Shown here: piece by piece, positions 1 through 18,020 of the stretch
How positions within the stretch are numbered: position 1 is the stretch's first letter
Layout of the letters: every line of letters starts with the position of its first letter
Assembly (NCBI GenBank): GCA_900239685.1
Contig: OENT01000048.1
Location: 124,001-188,000, forward strand
From: Rotaria macrura
Taxonomy: Eukaryota > Rotifera > Eurotatoria > Philodinida > Philodinidae
DNA length: 64,000 nt
Direction: 5' to 3'
Program-made: the position numbers and the translations under genes
The notes under the pieces: generated by a model
The model's input: the letters and a program-made list of their open reading frames with translations, nothing else
What the model was told of the DNA's origin: nothing
Database searches by the model: none

Positions 1-402
1 AAGTGATTCCAGAGATTTTTTTTTCTTGAATAGAAGATTTAAATAATATTCGAAGCATTGTTATTTTGCAGATGACTTTTCTTTTCATCGTACAAGATAA
101 TCATTCGAATTTGACGTTCGTCAGTAGAATTCGACGAAGTTTTAAAAAGATGTATCAGTTAGAGATTAAATAAATGTTAAAAGAATTCATCTTTAAGATA
201 TTTTACATTTGATATCTAAATTTTTCATTCATTATTAGTTATTTACGGATAAAAATGAAAACACCATTGTTTATCTATAGTATAACATTGCAAGTTTTAG
301 CCCACAGTAATATTTTCTTTTTGTCATCGTGGTGAATATGAACGTAAGCTTAGGGATGTAAAAAAATCTTGAATGGATTTTTGACTTTGTCATAAACTCT
401 GT
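1..402. other. Intergenic, no gene seen
   Basis: AT-rich DNA with no exon-like reading frame bounded by splice sites. It leads into the first copy of a dispersed repeat. Confidence 0.6.
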
Positions 403-742
403 GACGTTTTTGGATTTGAGGCATGGTTCGAATTTAGATCTTAGGTGTGAATTTTGTCTAGATTTCTTTCACAGGATTGTTGATATTGCTTTGTTCGGCT
501 TAGATTTTGGATTAGTGATACGTTTGAGTCATGGATTGGGACTTGGGATTTGTTTTCAATCTAACATGAGTTCAACTTTATAGTCGTGCTACACTGAGAC
601 CAATTCGAAGACCGAAATCTAAAGAATTTCATATCGATTTATAAGACTTGAGATTCTTTATCCAACAAAGTCTCATCAGATTTGGGCAATTTAAGATCAA
701 GCTCAAATCCATTTGCACCATATCCCAAGGCCTTGAGTTTGT
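403..742 (+). repeat. Dispersed repeat, copy A
   Basis: This stretch matches 63177-63520 in the same orientation, 62 kb away. Shared blocks include GTTGATATTGCTTTGTTCGG, TGAGTTCAA, AAGTCTCATCAGATTTGGG and AAGGCCTT, in the same order with small indels between them. By eye the copies are clearly related but well diverged. The short open frames inside (401-583 and 648-857) are not conserved between the copies, so it looks like a non-coding or decayed mobile sequence. No terminal repeats or target-site duplication were found, so the family is unknown. Confidence 0.7.
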
Positions 743-2771
743 TTCATCCCTTGATAAACTAACTAGATTTTTGTCAAATAGGAACCATATGCGCTATTAT
801 ATTTTCTCAAATCTTGTTCTTCGACCAACTAACATATTTGGCATCATTGGGTTGTAATTTATTCGTAGGAATTATTTGATTAATTCTACCCAAGTAGACA
901 AATATTTGCAAAAAAACGCATTTAAACATTCAATCTAGAAGTGCGATTGTGTCTCACTAAAGCTCATTTACAAAACGTAGGAAACGCGGTTTTTCCACAG
1001 AATTGAATTGTTCGACAACTGAAAGCCAACGCGCTTAACCGCTCAAAATCAGAGTTTTTATTCGTTTTCACGTTCGGATAGTGAAAATTCTGCGAAAAAA
1101 AAATCCGTTTCGTTAATGCACGTTAGTAATTCACACTCACGGTTCTCTATTGGTCGGTTGAGCACGTTTTTCAAAATTTTTATCTACTTAGGTATTAGTT
1201 GAATTCCAATATGAATGTTCTTTAAAAAGATTCTCAATCGAGTTGAAAAAAAAACTAATACAAGATTCACTAGTAGTCGCAGTATTACATGTTAAATCAC
1301 TAATGCTTGTATAGACTCTTCTCGGATCTTGTTAATGTTTCTCAGATTATCACATGGTTCCTCACTATGTTTATATAAGTTTTCATTGCGTCAAAATGTC
1401 TCAAGTGGTTTCAAACTTGACTTGAATATGTTTCATTTTGAAATATTACTAGTTCGAAATTTCATCGTTTTCTTTGATATTAAGAACTAGTGTGCTTGTA
1501 CACATAATCATTTGACTTCGAACTTATCTATCTGTTGTTTGTCCTATAAGATTTCTTTCAATATTTGAATGATATTCTCAAATATATTTGATATGTTGAT
1601 GTTCGCAAGATAAGCCTATTACTATAAGATACTTTTGAGTAATATAAACAACATGAACTAGAGTATTATTAGATACTATAACAACATTTACGTATCAAAT
1701 AGGAAAATGTGAGACATAACCTAACAAACTAGGTAATTCAATGAAATAGATATATGATGTGTAATATGCTTACTCACTAGGCGTTATTAGGTATGATTAT
1801 GCTTATGTAAAATGATCGAATTTCGTTCATCCTCAAAAGTACTTCCTTTAGCTTTCTAAATGACATATGCTATTCGACAAATGACGTCTTTTTTTTGAAA
1901 AATATGCAATGAAAATAATTACAATAACACGAGAGACATACAATTCCTATCTAGTTGAAGTCTTTTGCGTACTCAATTTTAATTTGTACAAATATGTTTT
2001 GCGGTTTATGTCCTATCGGTCTATTACATTGTTTGCTTGAACTTTTGATGCAAGTCATTTTAGATAATGAAAACCAGAGACATTTAATTTTTATTTCTAA
2101 GACGGTTCGTTATTTCATGGAATCAATATGGATTATAAATGTTTTTGATTCAAGACGATATGCCACTATTTTCTTCTTTTTAGAACGATTCAATTTGTTT
2201 ACTTCATAAAATCCTGATCTATTACAAATGGTATTTCTCGAATGTTCGATCAACTAGTCAAATGAATTTTCTTTCTTTCTACTACTACTTCTAACGTTGT
2301 TTGTTCGATGATCGATCCGTCCTAATTCTTTCGAAAACGAATATTAAATTATATGCCTTGACAATGATAATGACTCACTCTTTATTTTTTACCTGACGTC
2401 TGCTAAATATTTTTTCTTTTTCGTCTTCTTGATTTCTACACATATATTAAACGAACAGTGTGTTATATTGATTCGCTGTTATTGTCTTCTTATACAATTG
2501 CTAATAAGAAAACGAATATCAACCGACCATAATATATTCATATACAATTTGAAATATAATAATAACTCAAATTAATATTAACTTGGTTGAAAAATCTTGT
2601 TTGTTTCTTTTTGCTACATTCTTTTCCTTTTCTTGTTCTTTTCTCTTTCATGTATGTAAAAAAAAAATCGTAATATAATGTATCATTTTTTTTCTCTCTT
2701 TTTTTTGGTTGTGGCTTGATAAAAAGAAAAATACATGCTTATTATTATTGTTATTAGTATTACTATTATTA

Positions 2772-2790
2772 TGAATGAATGAATGAATGA
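2772..2790 (+). repeat. (GAAT)n microsatellite
   Basis: Between four and five consecutive GAAT units. Confidence 0.8.
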
Positions 2791-4633
2791 AATCCATGTC
2801 TAAAATATGAATCAGCTATCGTATCGAATTAAAATGAAATGCGATTGAGTGAAGACAAATATCGAGAGTAACCTGGAATATTATTGACAGCAAAAAAACA
2901 TACGAAACATGTCCAGGTCTAATTGAAAAAGAACAGTGTGACGATGTAATTTGTCTTTACTATTCATCCGTTTTTTATGGGGTTTATATATTTTATTTTT
3001 ACACATCAACAAGCAACCATAGACAACTAGTATATAATATGTGCATTGTACGTAGGTGGATTTACGAATAAATGACTTGAATTTTCTTTCGGTCTGCATG
3101 ATAAATACTTTTCGAAAAAGATATAAAGAATAATAATAAGTGAAATTTTACCAAGTGTGCATTCGAACTTTACTTGCTTTCATTAAATGCCTAATTTAAG
3201 AATGTAATTGTATACTTATGGAGAGGAGAGAAAAAAAATAGAGACGTAATCAATGTGAGAAATAGATAAGGATCTAGTTAAAGATTTCTAGGCGCATTAT
3301 CTGACTCCTAGAATAATCATGAGTTGATTAAGATCATCTGGATTTGTGTATGCTTGATTTGAAAATGTAATCACGATTCAATGCAACTACTAGGATTCTG
3401 ATAAATTAGAAAATTTTCTCGGAACAGAATGTTGTTAATTTATTGCATATTTTAGCCTGATATTTGTCCGTGTTCGGATTCAATAGATATTTGTATATGT
3501 TGCATTCCACTCAATTTGCTTTTTTGCTGGTTACCATGTTGTCGTTCGCCTCGGTATAATATGCTTTCTTCTTTTTTCATATATATAATAAACACATTAA
3601 TTATTCCATTTTCAGTGAACGAGTTGTTTACGTTCCTGCAATTCAACCGACATATCCATCTGAAGGTCATGGCTATACTATACGTGAACCTGCTTCACAT
3701 TACTGATCAATGCAAAATAAAGCAACTAAAATTTTTGTAAAATTTCTATTTGCGATCAATATTTGTATGAGTAAACGAAACGGTGAATTCATTTTACTTT
3801 TTTTCTTATCAATAATAAAGTTCCATACTTCTACCATCATATTATCTCTATGCATAGAAAAGAAAAAGAAAAGTTCATATAAAGTAGGAAATAATTCGAT
3901 AAATCATCATCGACATGAGTTATATTATCTTGAACAAAATACAGTTTAGAAATTTATCAATATCCCAAATGACATTTTCGTATCATTTCGAATTCTAGGA
4001 TATAAATGATTCCCGATTCGATGCGCCGGGCTTTACATAAGAAAATCTTAATCTCCGAAAAGTTAATTAAGAATTCTCTAAAGATTTTTGTTGCATGAAT
4101 AATAGTGAAAGAAAAACTTACAACATTGTTTTAGTACGATTTTTGCTACTTCTATACCAATTTGTGTATTAAATAGTCATTTTCTGTGTTCAACTATGGC
4201 ATAATGAGAATCATATTAAGCAGAAATTTATTTATTTTATGACAGAAAACGATAGAAAAGATTTCAACAAGTTTTAGGACATTTGATCAAAACAACTAAT
4301 TTCTTTGGTATTTTTTTGTCCTTTTACAGTATCGAAATTCCGATTGGTAAATTAAGACGAGCCAATCAAAAATATTTCGATGTTCTCGAGTGCAGAATAA
4401 AACAGATACGAAAACGAAAGCAATGTTTAGCTAGAAAAATATCAAGCATATGAGAAGTTTTCATTTTCATTTTACAACTAACGACATTATGTTGGATGAG
4501 AATTATGCCACTCGTGACTGTGCATTCGTGTGTATCCCCAACGGCCATTGCGATCTTTCTTTTCCTTCCTGTCTATGACTGGCCTAGGCATCGTCTTGTG
4601 TTAGCGTTAGCATAGTTGTTCTTTGGTGTAGCT

Positions 4634-4742
4634 ACTTTTCTCTAGCTGCCGTCTTCTTCCTTTTCCTCGTCTCCATCTTCTCTTCTTCCTCTTCTTCTTC
4701 TTTCTATTCCTCTTCTTCGTCTTTTCTTCGCTCAGTTTTGTT
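4634..4742 (+). repeat. Polypyrimidine (CTT/TCT) tract
   Basis: A run of degenerate CTT, TCT and TCC triplets on the plus strand upstream of CaMKII. It is low-complexity sequence; a promoter or leader role is only a guess from its position. Confidence 0.6.
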
Positions 4743-5034
4743 TCTCCATCTTCCTCTCTCCACCTGAATCGGCATCGGGGGTTTGCTTCTTCGTGTGTCG
4801 TCTACCAGAAATAAGCTTTTTCTATATTTGCTGTAGCTGCTTCTACTATTGCGACAAACAACGACAAAGAATCTTGTTCGTTTTGTCGCGTTTATGCAAC
4901 TCATGCTACTAACATACGCATGTTGATCTAATATTTTTCTTTCATCTAGCAATGACGATGACCCAACGTCCACCTCCATTTATTTATTCATTTTTATATG
5001 ATCAATCAAAATCACTTCTTATCGTATTATCTGT

Positions 5035-10834
<5,800 letters not shown>

Positions 10835-11210
10835 AAAATGAGACACAAAAAAATAAAAGAAAAACAAATGTATTCTTGCTGTTGTTGTTGCTCATTCATT
10901 TATCTATCATAGTTTGTTTTGCGAGAGGTATGTGATGAAATTCTTTTTTTTTTCTGTTTACGAGTTATTATTTAAGTTTTTGTGTACCCATTTCACTATT
11001 GAATATTTCATTCCTTTCTATGTTGTCTTACTCTTCTTATACCTCATCTTCTTCTTTGTGCCTATGTGACACTAAATTTTATTGTTTTGTTTTTATTTGT
11101 GAAATTTTCATTTCTTTCTTTTTTTTTTTTCAAAGGTGAGGATATATTTGATTCGATTTAATTTTTTTTTTCTCTTTAACATAAAAAAGGAAACGTATAG
11201 ATATATATCC

Positions 11211-11250
<40 letters not shown>

Positions 11251-12060
11251 TATAGGAAAAAAAACTTCTCATTTTCTTTCTTTCTTTGTAGTTAATTGAC
11301 CAGTACGTGTTTGTTGTTGTTGCTCATACCCTGTTCTCTCTGAATTTCTTTTGTTTGGCTTTTTATTCGTCCTCGTTTATTCTTTTGATGGATCGGTGAT
11401 GATAAAGAAGGTTTTCTGTCAAAAAATATAATAATAAATTACAACAAAAAGGTTATAAATCGAGTTTTTTTGTTTGATTGGAATTCAAGTTATTTTACAT
11501 CCGATCTCGTGTTCTTGACATTTGACAAACGATATGTTCTACTTGGAAGTATTGAATGGTACTTATGAAGAAAATAAATTGATGTTGGAAAAATACATGT
11601 CATAGAATGTCGGATAAAGATATGAAAATCTTCATGTCACAAAATGAAGATAACCCTATTGTATTATTCTGAGTTATGTTAGTTGAATGAAAAGTGTCAT
11701 TCAACCGACAAGGTTTTACAAGAGCCAGCTGATGCAGCAATAATGAATAAAAGTGACGTAAATAGGGTTTTACATGGAGGAGAGGAAGGCTGGGCAAGTG
11801 AAATGTAAAAGAAGACAAGGAAAATCCTTTTTGATAGGTTAAAAAAATAATTAGAAGTTTCATATCAATTAACATTGAAAACTTTTCTCTTTCTATTTCA
11901 ACAACAAACGATCGTCATTTGTCTTCAAACATCCAATCTAATTTCTTGAAGTCCATCATAGTGAATGGTTCTTGTGTTTTGTTTCTTATCTAAACATTAA
12001 AGAAGCTATCTAGAACATCACTTAACATGCACACCATTGTCTTTTTTATTTCAGATAGGA
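10835..12060. other. CaMKII 3' region and PLBD upstream region
   Basis: Contains the CaMKII polyadenylation hexamer AATAAA at 10852-10857 and an (AT)16 run at 11215-11246. No further gene was recognised. The minus-strand open frame 11600-11875 resembles nothing known and has no splice context. The segment ends with a strong acceptor (TTTTTTATTTCAG, ending 12054) six nt before the PLBD start codon. Confidence 0.6.
11215..11246 (+). repeat. (AT)16 microsatellite
   Basis: An uninterrupted alternating AT run downstream of CaMKII. Confidence 0.9.
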
Positions 12061-15000
12061 ATGTTTGCTCAGTATTCTATACTTATTGTCCTTAGCACAT
12101 TTATATTGACTTTGGTGGATGCAGATCCATCATTGCAACGTTTTCGTGGTCATATTTTAAAAAATAATGGAAAATATGAAATCGTAACAAATCTGGCAAA
12201 ATATTATAAAGAACCTGATAGAAATTTGAATGATATCTTCGCAACCGGTTTTTGGGATCAAACTTATAATATAACTGGTTGGTCTGTATTGGAAATAAAA
12301 ACTTCAGATAATCAAACAAATGCTGATCAAGCTTATTCAGCTGGACTACTTGAAGGACAGTTCACACGAGGTTAATATTCGGGGTTTTTTTTTTGGAAAT
12401 AAATTCTGTGAATTTTTTTATTGTTCTCAATTGTTTAGAATTAACTGGTATGCAATGGCAAAATAACATCAATGATATTTGTGCTGAAAAGACACCGTTC
12501 TGTTCTTATCTAAATCAATTTTTTCAAATTCAACTTGATTGGATCTATACACAAATCGATACGTATCCTGATGACGAATATTGGCATCAGGTATGTTGAC
12601 ATAGAATTTAGTTTCTACGAATTTTTCAAATCTATTCAGGTAAATTTACTTCTCATTCAATTAAATGGTCTCATCGATGGAAATAAAAATACACCGCGTG
12701 GACCTAGAAAAGAAATCGACGATCCACTTGGATTTTTGTAAGTCATTCTATTATTTTACCATAGTTTTCTTGTTTCTTTCAACAACCCATGTTTTTTTCT
12801 TCTTCATCTCAATAGTCTATTTCAAGTCGTTGAATCTATCGGTGATATAGCTGCACGATTCAACGTATCCAATGTTGAACGACATGATAGTTGTTCAGCA
12901 TTAATTAAAGTAAAAAACAATGAAAACAAAAAATAAACAAGGATTATTTTTAATAGACAAGAAAAACAAACTTTTATCTAGATTTTGCCAGGTAATAGTG
13001 ATATATTTATATCACATGCGGATTGGAGTAATTATCGAACGATGTTGAAAGTCATTAAACGTTATCAAATGCCATTAAAACGATCATCAGCAGCAGGAAG
13101 TTAGGAAAATGAAATTCTATTTATGATACTCTATTGTGCTGTTCGTTATTTATATAGGTTCACTTATAGCAGGTGCAGATATGATTTTTTCATCATATCC
13201 AGGAACACTTCATTCAGTTGGTTAGTTTGTTTTGTATTTATTTGTATACGTAAAAATGAATTTCTCATTATTCTTATGTTTAGACGACTTTTATATGACA
13301 CATCCCGCTAATATGACTATTATAGAAACAACAATAGGAAATTACAATGACACTTTATTACATAATATTATACCTATTTCTGTGCCGGAATGGATTCGAG
13401 TTGTTGTTGCTAATCGTCTATCTAATTCGGGTCAACAATGGATTGATAATTTTTTTCTTTTCAATGACGGAACATACAATAATGAATGGATGATTGCTGA
13501 TTATAAACTATTTACACCAGGACAACCACCGAAACCGGGGTAAAAAATAAATTGAACAAATAATAACAATTGTATTTCGAATAAATTTTTCTGTTTTTAC
13601 TAGATTTCTAATGATTGCTGAACAATTAATCACTGATTTCGAATCAAAGGATATGACTGATGTATTAGTTAATCAATCCTATTGGGCATCGTATAATAAT
13701 ATTTATTTTCCACGTTTTCGAAAAATATCAGGTGAAGATGATATGGTTCAACAAAAAGGACCCGAATTGTATTCATGGAAAAATTCATCTCGTGCAAGAA
13801 TTTTCGCACGTGATCATAATAACGTTGTGAACCTTACAACCATGATTCATATGATGAGGTTAATTGAAAATCTACTTCTAGTTTCTTTTCTCTGTTGAAA
13901 AACAAGAAGTAAAAAAAAACGTTTTCCTAATTTCAACCAATAGATATAATGATTTTCAACATGATCCATTGTCAGCATGTAACTGTACTCCACCTTATTC
14001 AGCAGAATTAACAATTGCTGCACGATGTGATCTTAATCCAAGCAACGGCACTTATCCAGATTCGCCATTAGGACATCGTATTCATGGTGCAACTGATGCT
14101 AAGGTAAGAGAAATTTGTTTTCTACTGAGAGGACACAGCACAATGAGATGAATATAATGACATCAAAAAATGAATTCTTTTTGATCGTTCATCTACTTGA
14201 TTTATTTTCGATGAATGAATTTCGAATTGAAGTTCCTATCGAATGAAGTCTACTTCACAGAAGTATGAAATTTATCAATGAATCACATTGGTGAAGCTAA
14301 GGAACCGAAGAAGATTTGAGTGCTCTGTCCTTCAAAATATGATCAATACGATTGAAATCAATGAAAACCGTTGTCATCCGTAACTTCCATTAGAATTTTG
14401 CTTCGTAACACTCCCTGATACATTAGTATGTGGTATTATTCCGCACCACGTTCGAAATGCTAATCTACTACATAGAAAGTGCTGTCCACTATACCTACTA
14501 TTTTCTATGATATGTTGTGGATTGGTCAACAATCATTATTTTGAAAAGACATCGAGAGAAGTTTTCAGGGCGTCTTGTCAAGGTAATGATTGCGTTTTTG
14601 AATGAATTCGAATCATTTTAGAACATATGAAACAATAGAATTTCAAAATAAAATTTTGCTTTTAGTTTTTAGATCATTCGAAATGTATCCACTTACGTTA
14701 AGAGATTTGGATTCTCCAAAAAGTAAATAGTTGCATGATCTATGAGGTTCATAACGATTAGATCTTTTGTCTCTAGAGTCTAGACATATGATTATTTGTG
14801 AAAAACATTTTGCACATTCTAATAATGATGAGAATCATTTATGAACAATGCTTGAGATTGATGTAGTCCTTTTTGGTTTTTTCTACTAATCATTGATACC
14901 AAATTGAAAATATTAATAATGTGATCATAAACGTTCGAAGAAGGCTGCGACGTCTAAGAACGTTTTAATGTGTGATATCAGTCACATATTGATAGGATAT

Positions 15001-15421
15001 GTTTGAAAACAACATCATAGAGTTTGAAATCTTCTATGATAAGAAAATAAGCTAACATCAAGTTATAAGAACTAATACTAATAACAAACATGATCCTATC
15101 TCTATAGAACAGAGAGTCTCCTATTTGTTTTCAAATATTCTGATTACTTAGAATGACAGTACTAGCATTAGAAATAAATTAGAATAATCTTTACAGTAGA
15201 ACTACTTTATGATTTATCTACGTCTTATTTTATTTTCTTCGAAGATTACTAATCATGCGATGATGCAAGATTTTTCGCTTGTTGCTATTGCTGGTCCAAC
15301 AACAGATGGTCAAAAGCCATTTATTTGGAGTGAATCCGATTTTGATAAAAACGTATCACATGTTGGCCATCCAGATGTATGGAATTTTGAACCATTTACA
15401 CCAATATGGTTGCCATTTTGA
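12061..15421 (+). CDS. PLBD: Phospholipase B-like (PLBD) lysosomal hydrolase
   Basis: Member of the Phospholip_B family of N-terminal-nucleophile hydrolases, secreted or lysosomal and made as an autocleaved precursor. Exons: 12061-12370, 12439-12590, 12640-12737, 12816-12909, 12982-13099, 13158-13220, 13284-13539, 13604-13858, 13944-14103, 15245-15421; 560 aa, the usual family size. The N-terminus (MFAQYSILIVLSTFILTLVD) is a signal peptide. Family landmarks: GMQWQNNI-like segment, DSCSALIK with the predicted nucleophile Cys213, SSYPGTLHS, YNDFQHDPLSAC, and the C-terminal WNFEPFTPIWLPF. Many Asn-X-Ser/Thr sites suit a glycoprotein. It cannot be assigned to PLBD1 or PLBD2 by eye, and lipase activity is not established across the family. 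The last intron is 1.1 kb, far longer than the others. AATAAA lies near 15539. Confidence 0.95.
14104..15244 (+). other. Long last intron of PLBD
   Basis: A 1,141-nt intron (GTAAGA...CGAAG) in a gene whose other introns are 49-85 nt. No open frame, terminal repeat or RNA gene was seen in it. Confidence 0.7.
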
Positions 15422-17144
15422 AGTAATTTTGTGATACAGACAATTCATTTTTTCTTTCTAAAATTGAACATTGAAATATGTAACTTTATCTTCTATTTGT
15501 AAGCCATTTGTTTTATAAAAAAACGAAACAACAACGAAAATAAAAATTCATACTGTTCCATTTGTTTTTTTTTATCGGGAATCACAACCTTAAAACGAAC
15601 ATTTCTTCTTGAATGACTCGCATTGATCTAGAGCAACTATGGTGTTTCTTGTCATTGAGTTGCTGATAACGAGTATAATATGTTAAGATGCTGCGTACGA
15701 TATTGTTCAATACGAATCAAGACAAGTAATTTGTAGAACTTCGTTGAAAACGGAAATGAAAAATACGGTCTAGATGTTAGTTGTACAGACTGCAATTTTC
15801 TATTTACTTAAGAGTGATTACGCAAGTATGACAAATATCTTTCTCATGAAGTATTCTTTCATAGTTAAAACTTCTTTGAGAGAATAACAATTAAAGGAAT
15901 CAAATCCATAGTAATTTCTCAAGAAACTTCGATTAGTTGATCGTCAAGTCATAAATAAAATTTCAAACTGATTTACATCCCACAGGACACAATTGGAAAC
16001 AGTCATAGTGATAAATTTCAATTAGACAGTTATACTCCTCGACTACACTTCACGTAATTTTATTGCAATATGAATTACCATAGTTTTAGTTTACTTTCTG
16101 TAACATGTCAGGAGAACAAATTGAATGTTCAGTGATGAAACGAAGACTCAGAGAGAGAGGGGGGATAGAAAAAAAAACTTAATTCAACACAAATCTTTCA
16201 GGGTCTTATGACAACGTAATTATTCCGCTTTTGATTGAAAGAGTGTGGAAGTATTTATTTTTGAATAAGGACACGTTTTCATCTGATCTCTGTCATTTGT
16301 GACTCAAAGCTTATGTTTGAGTTCATGTATCATGTATGACATGAGATGGGTATATTTGTGAGTCTGAAGTAGCGTCTGTGCATTGAGCACATGGTTCGGT
16401 TTGAAACAGAAAAAAACGAATTCACGAAGTAGATCTAACGAGAGATGTACATTGATTAACTGCAAGAGAAAAACGCATTTATTTCAACCGTCGAGCTGAA
16501 AATTTTCACACGTGTCATATAGTTCATAACATGAACATTTTTTTCTATGAAAAGAATTAATTTTCTCGTGGATGACTTTGATACTACGTTCGGAGATTAT
16601 TTCAAAAAATAAAGTAATAAAATTTTACTCAGACAGGAACTACATGTAGTGCCTGTGTAAAAACATGCTGAGCTCCATGAAACATAATACATTAAGGAAA
16701 AAGTAGTGAGATTTTACAATAATTTTTAGTCAAAATAACTCGAACATCACAAGATCGTAATGATAGATGAGAGTATTCGCAATTCAATGTTTGTATAAAT
16801 ACACATATAGATACAGTCTGATAATCTACGTAATCTTACGCCCTCTATTTCAGACAAACAACCTCATCCTACTTAATTTAGAATAGGCACACGAGAAAGA
16901 TATTGGTATTTGTTGAAATATATTCGCTTAATAGATCATGATATAGGATCGCTCGACCAGAGTCGGTTACTAGGTAATATTTTAGCCATGTTTATCAAGA
17001 AGAAAAAAGAGAAATAAATAATCATCGTTGTCGTTGTCGTCCATCGACATTGTGTTTCCAAGTGATTGAGGTACCTATGACGACCTTGCTTCTCACAAAC
17101 GCTCTCATTTTCCTCAATATTATTCATTTATTCTTTTTGAAGAT
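15422..17144. other. Intergenic, no gene seen
   Basis: PLBD 3' end (AATAAA near 15539), then AT-rich DNA with no exon-like frames. A GA-rich patch lies at about 16149-16170. The segment ends with TTCTTTTTGAAG, two nt before the CFAP20 start codon. Confidence 0.6.
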
Positions 17145-18020
17145 ATGTTCAAAAATACATTCCAAAGCGGCTTTCTTTCGATACTATACAGTATCGGTAG
17201 TAAACCATTACAGATTTGGGATAAAAAAGTTCGTATCTCATTTTATTTATAAAAAAGCTTTTTCTTATTGAAAATAGAATTTCTGAATATTTACCTAGGT
17301 ACGTAATGGACATATTAAAAGAATTACAGATAATGAAATTCAATCGCTTGTCTTGGAAATCGTTGGTACGAATGTTAGCACGACATATGTAACCTGTCCA
17401 GCTGACCCCAAAAAAACCTTAGGCATTAAATTACCATTTCTAGTAATGATTATTAAAAATTTGAAGAAATACTTTACATTTGAAGTACAAGTAAGAGAAA
17501 TATCATAAGAAAAAATAAATCCGATGTTGTTCATAACTTGATCACAAAAAAAAATGACATTCAATAATGCATAGGTTCTTGATGATCGAAATGTTCGTCG
17601 ACGTTTTCGTGCTAGTAATTATCAATCAACAACACGTGTAAAACCATTTATATGTACAATGCCAATGCGTTTGGACGATGGATGGAATCAAATTCAATTT
17701 AATTTATCTGATTTTACTCGACGTGCTTATGGTACCAATTATATTGAAACCCTACGAGTTCAAGTATAGTTTTGTTTATTAATAATTTATATCTCTTGAG
17801 AAAGACATTTTTATTTCTTGTCATTTGTTTTGATAGATCCATGCTAATTGTCGTATTCGACGTGTTTACTTTTCGGATCGACTTTATTCGGAAGATGAAT
17901 TACCACCGGAATTCAAATTATATTTACCGGTATGTTGAAAAGAAAAACAAAACAATTCTATTATTTGTTTCTAATACTTGTTTCGTTCTATTTTTTTCTC
18001 TTTAGGTTCAAAAGAAATAA
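17145..18020 (+). CDS. CFAP20: Cilia- and flagella-associated protein 20
   Basis: Microtubule inner protein of motile cilia (BUG22/GTL3 family), involved in cilium stability, beat form and tubulin modification. Exons: 17145-17228, 17299-17490, 17575-17763, 17837-17929, 18006-18020; 190 aa against about 193 in human. Identity to the family is very high throughout: [72 protein letters not shown] and [19 protein letters not shown]. The start codon encodes the exact family N-terminus, so it is secure. The final exon adds only VQKK and the stop. AATAAA lies at about 18079. The conservation of a ciliary gene supports a ciliated source organism. Confidence 0.98.

Larger units (their letters stand above)
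743..5034. other. Intergenic and CaMKII upstream region
   Basis: No convincing gene. Short open frames (for example 1955-2209, 2881-3099 on the minus strand, 3710-3949) lack family resemblance and splice context. A GAAT tetranucleotide run lies at 2772-2790. From about 4630 the plus strand becomes strongly pyrimidine-rich (CTT/TCT runs to about 4742), 300-400 nt ahead of the CaMKII start codon, probably promoter or 5' leader DNA. Confidence 0.5.

Noticed and set aside
401-583. Open frame in dispersed repeat copy A
   Set aside because: The frame is not kept in copy B, so the repeat is not coding at present.
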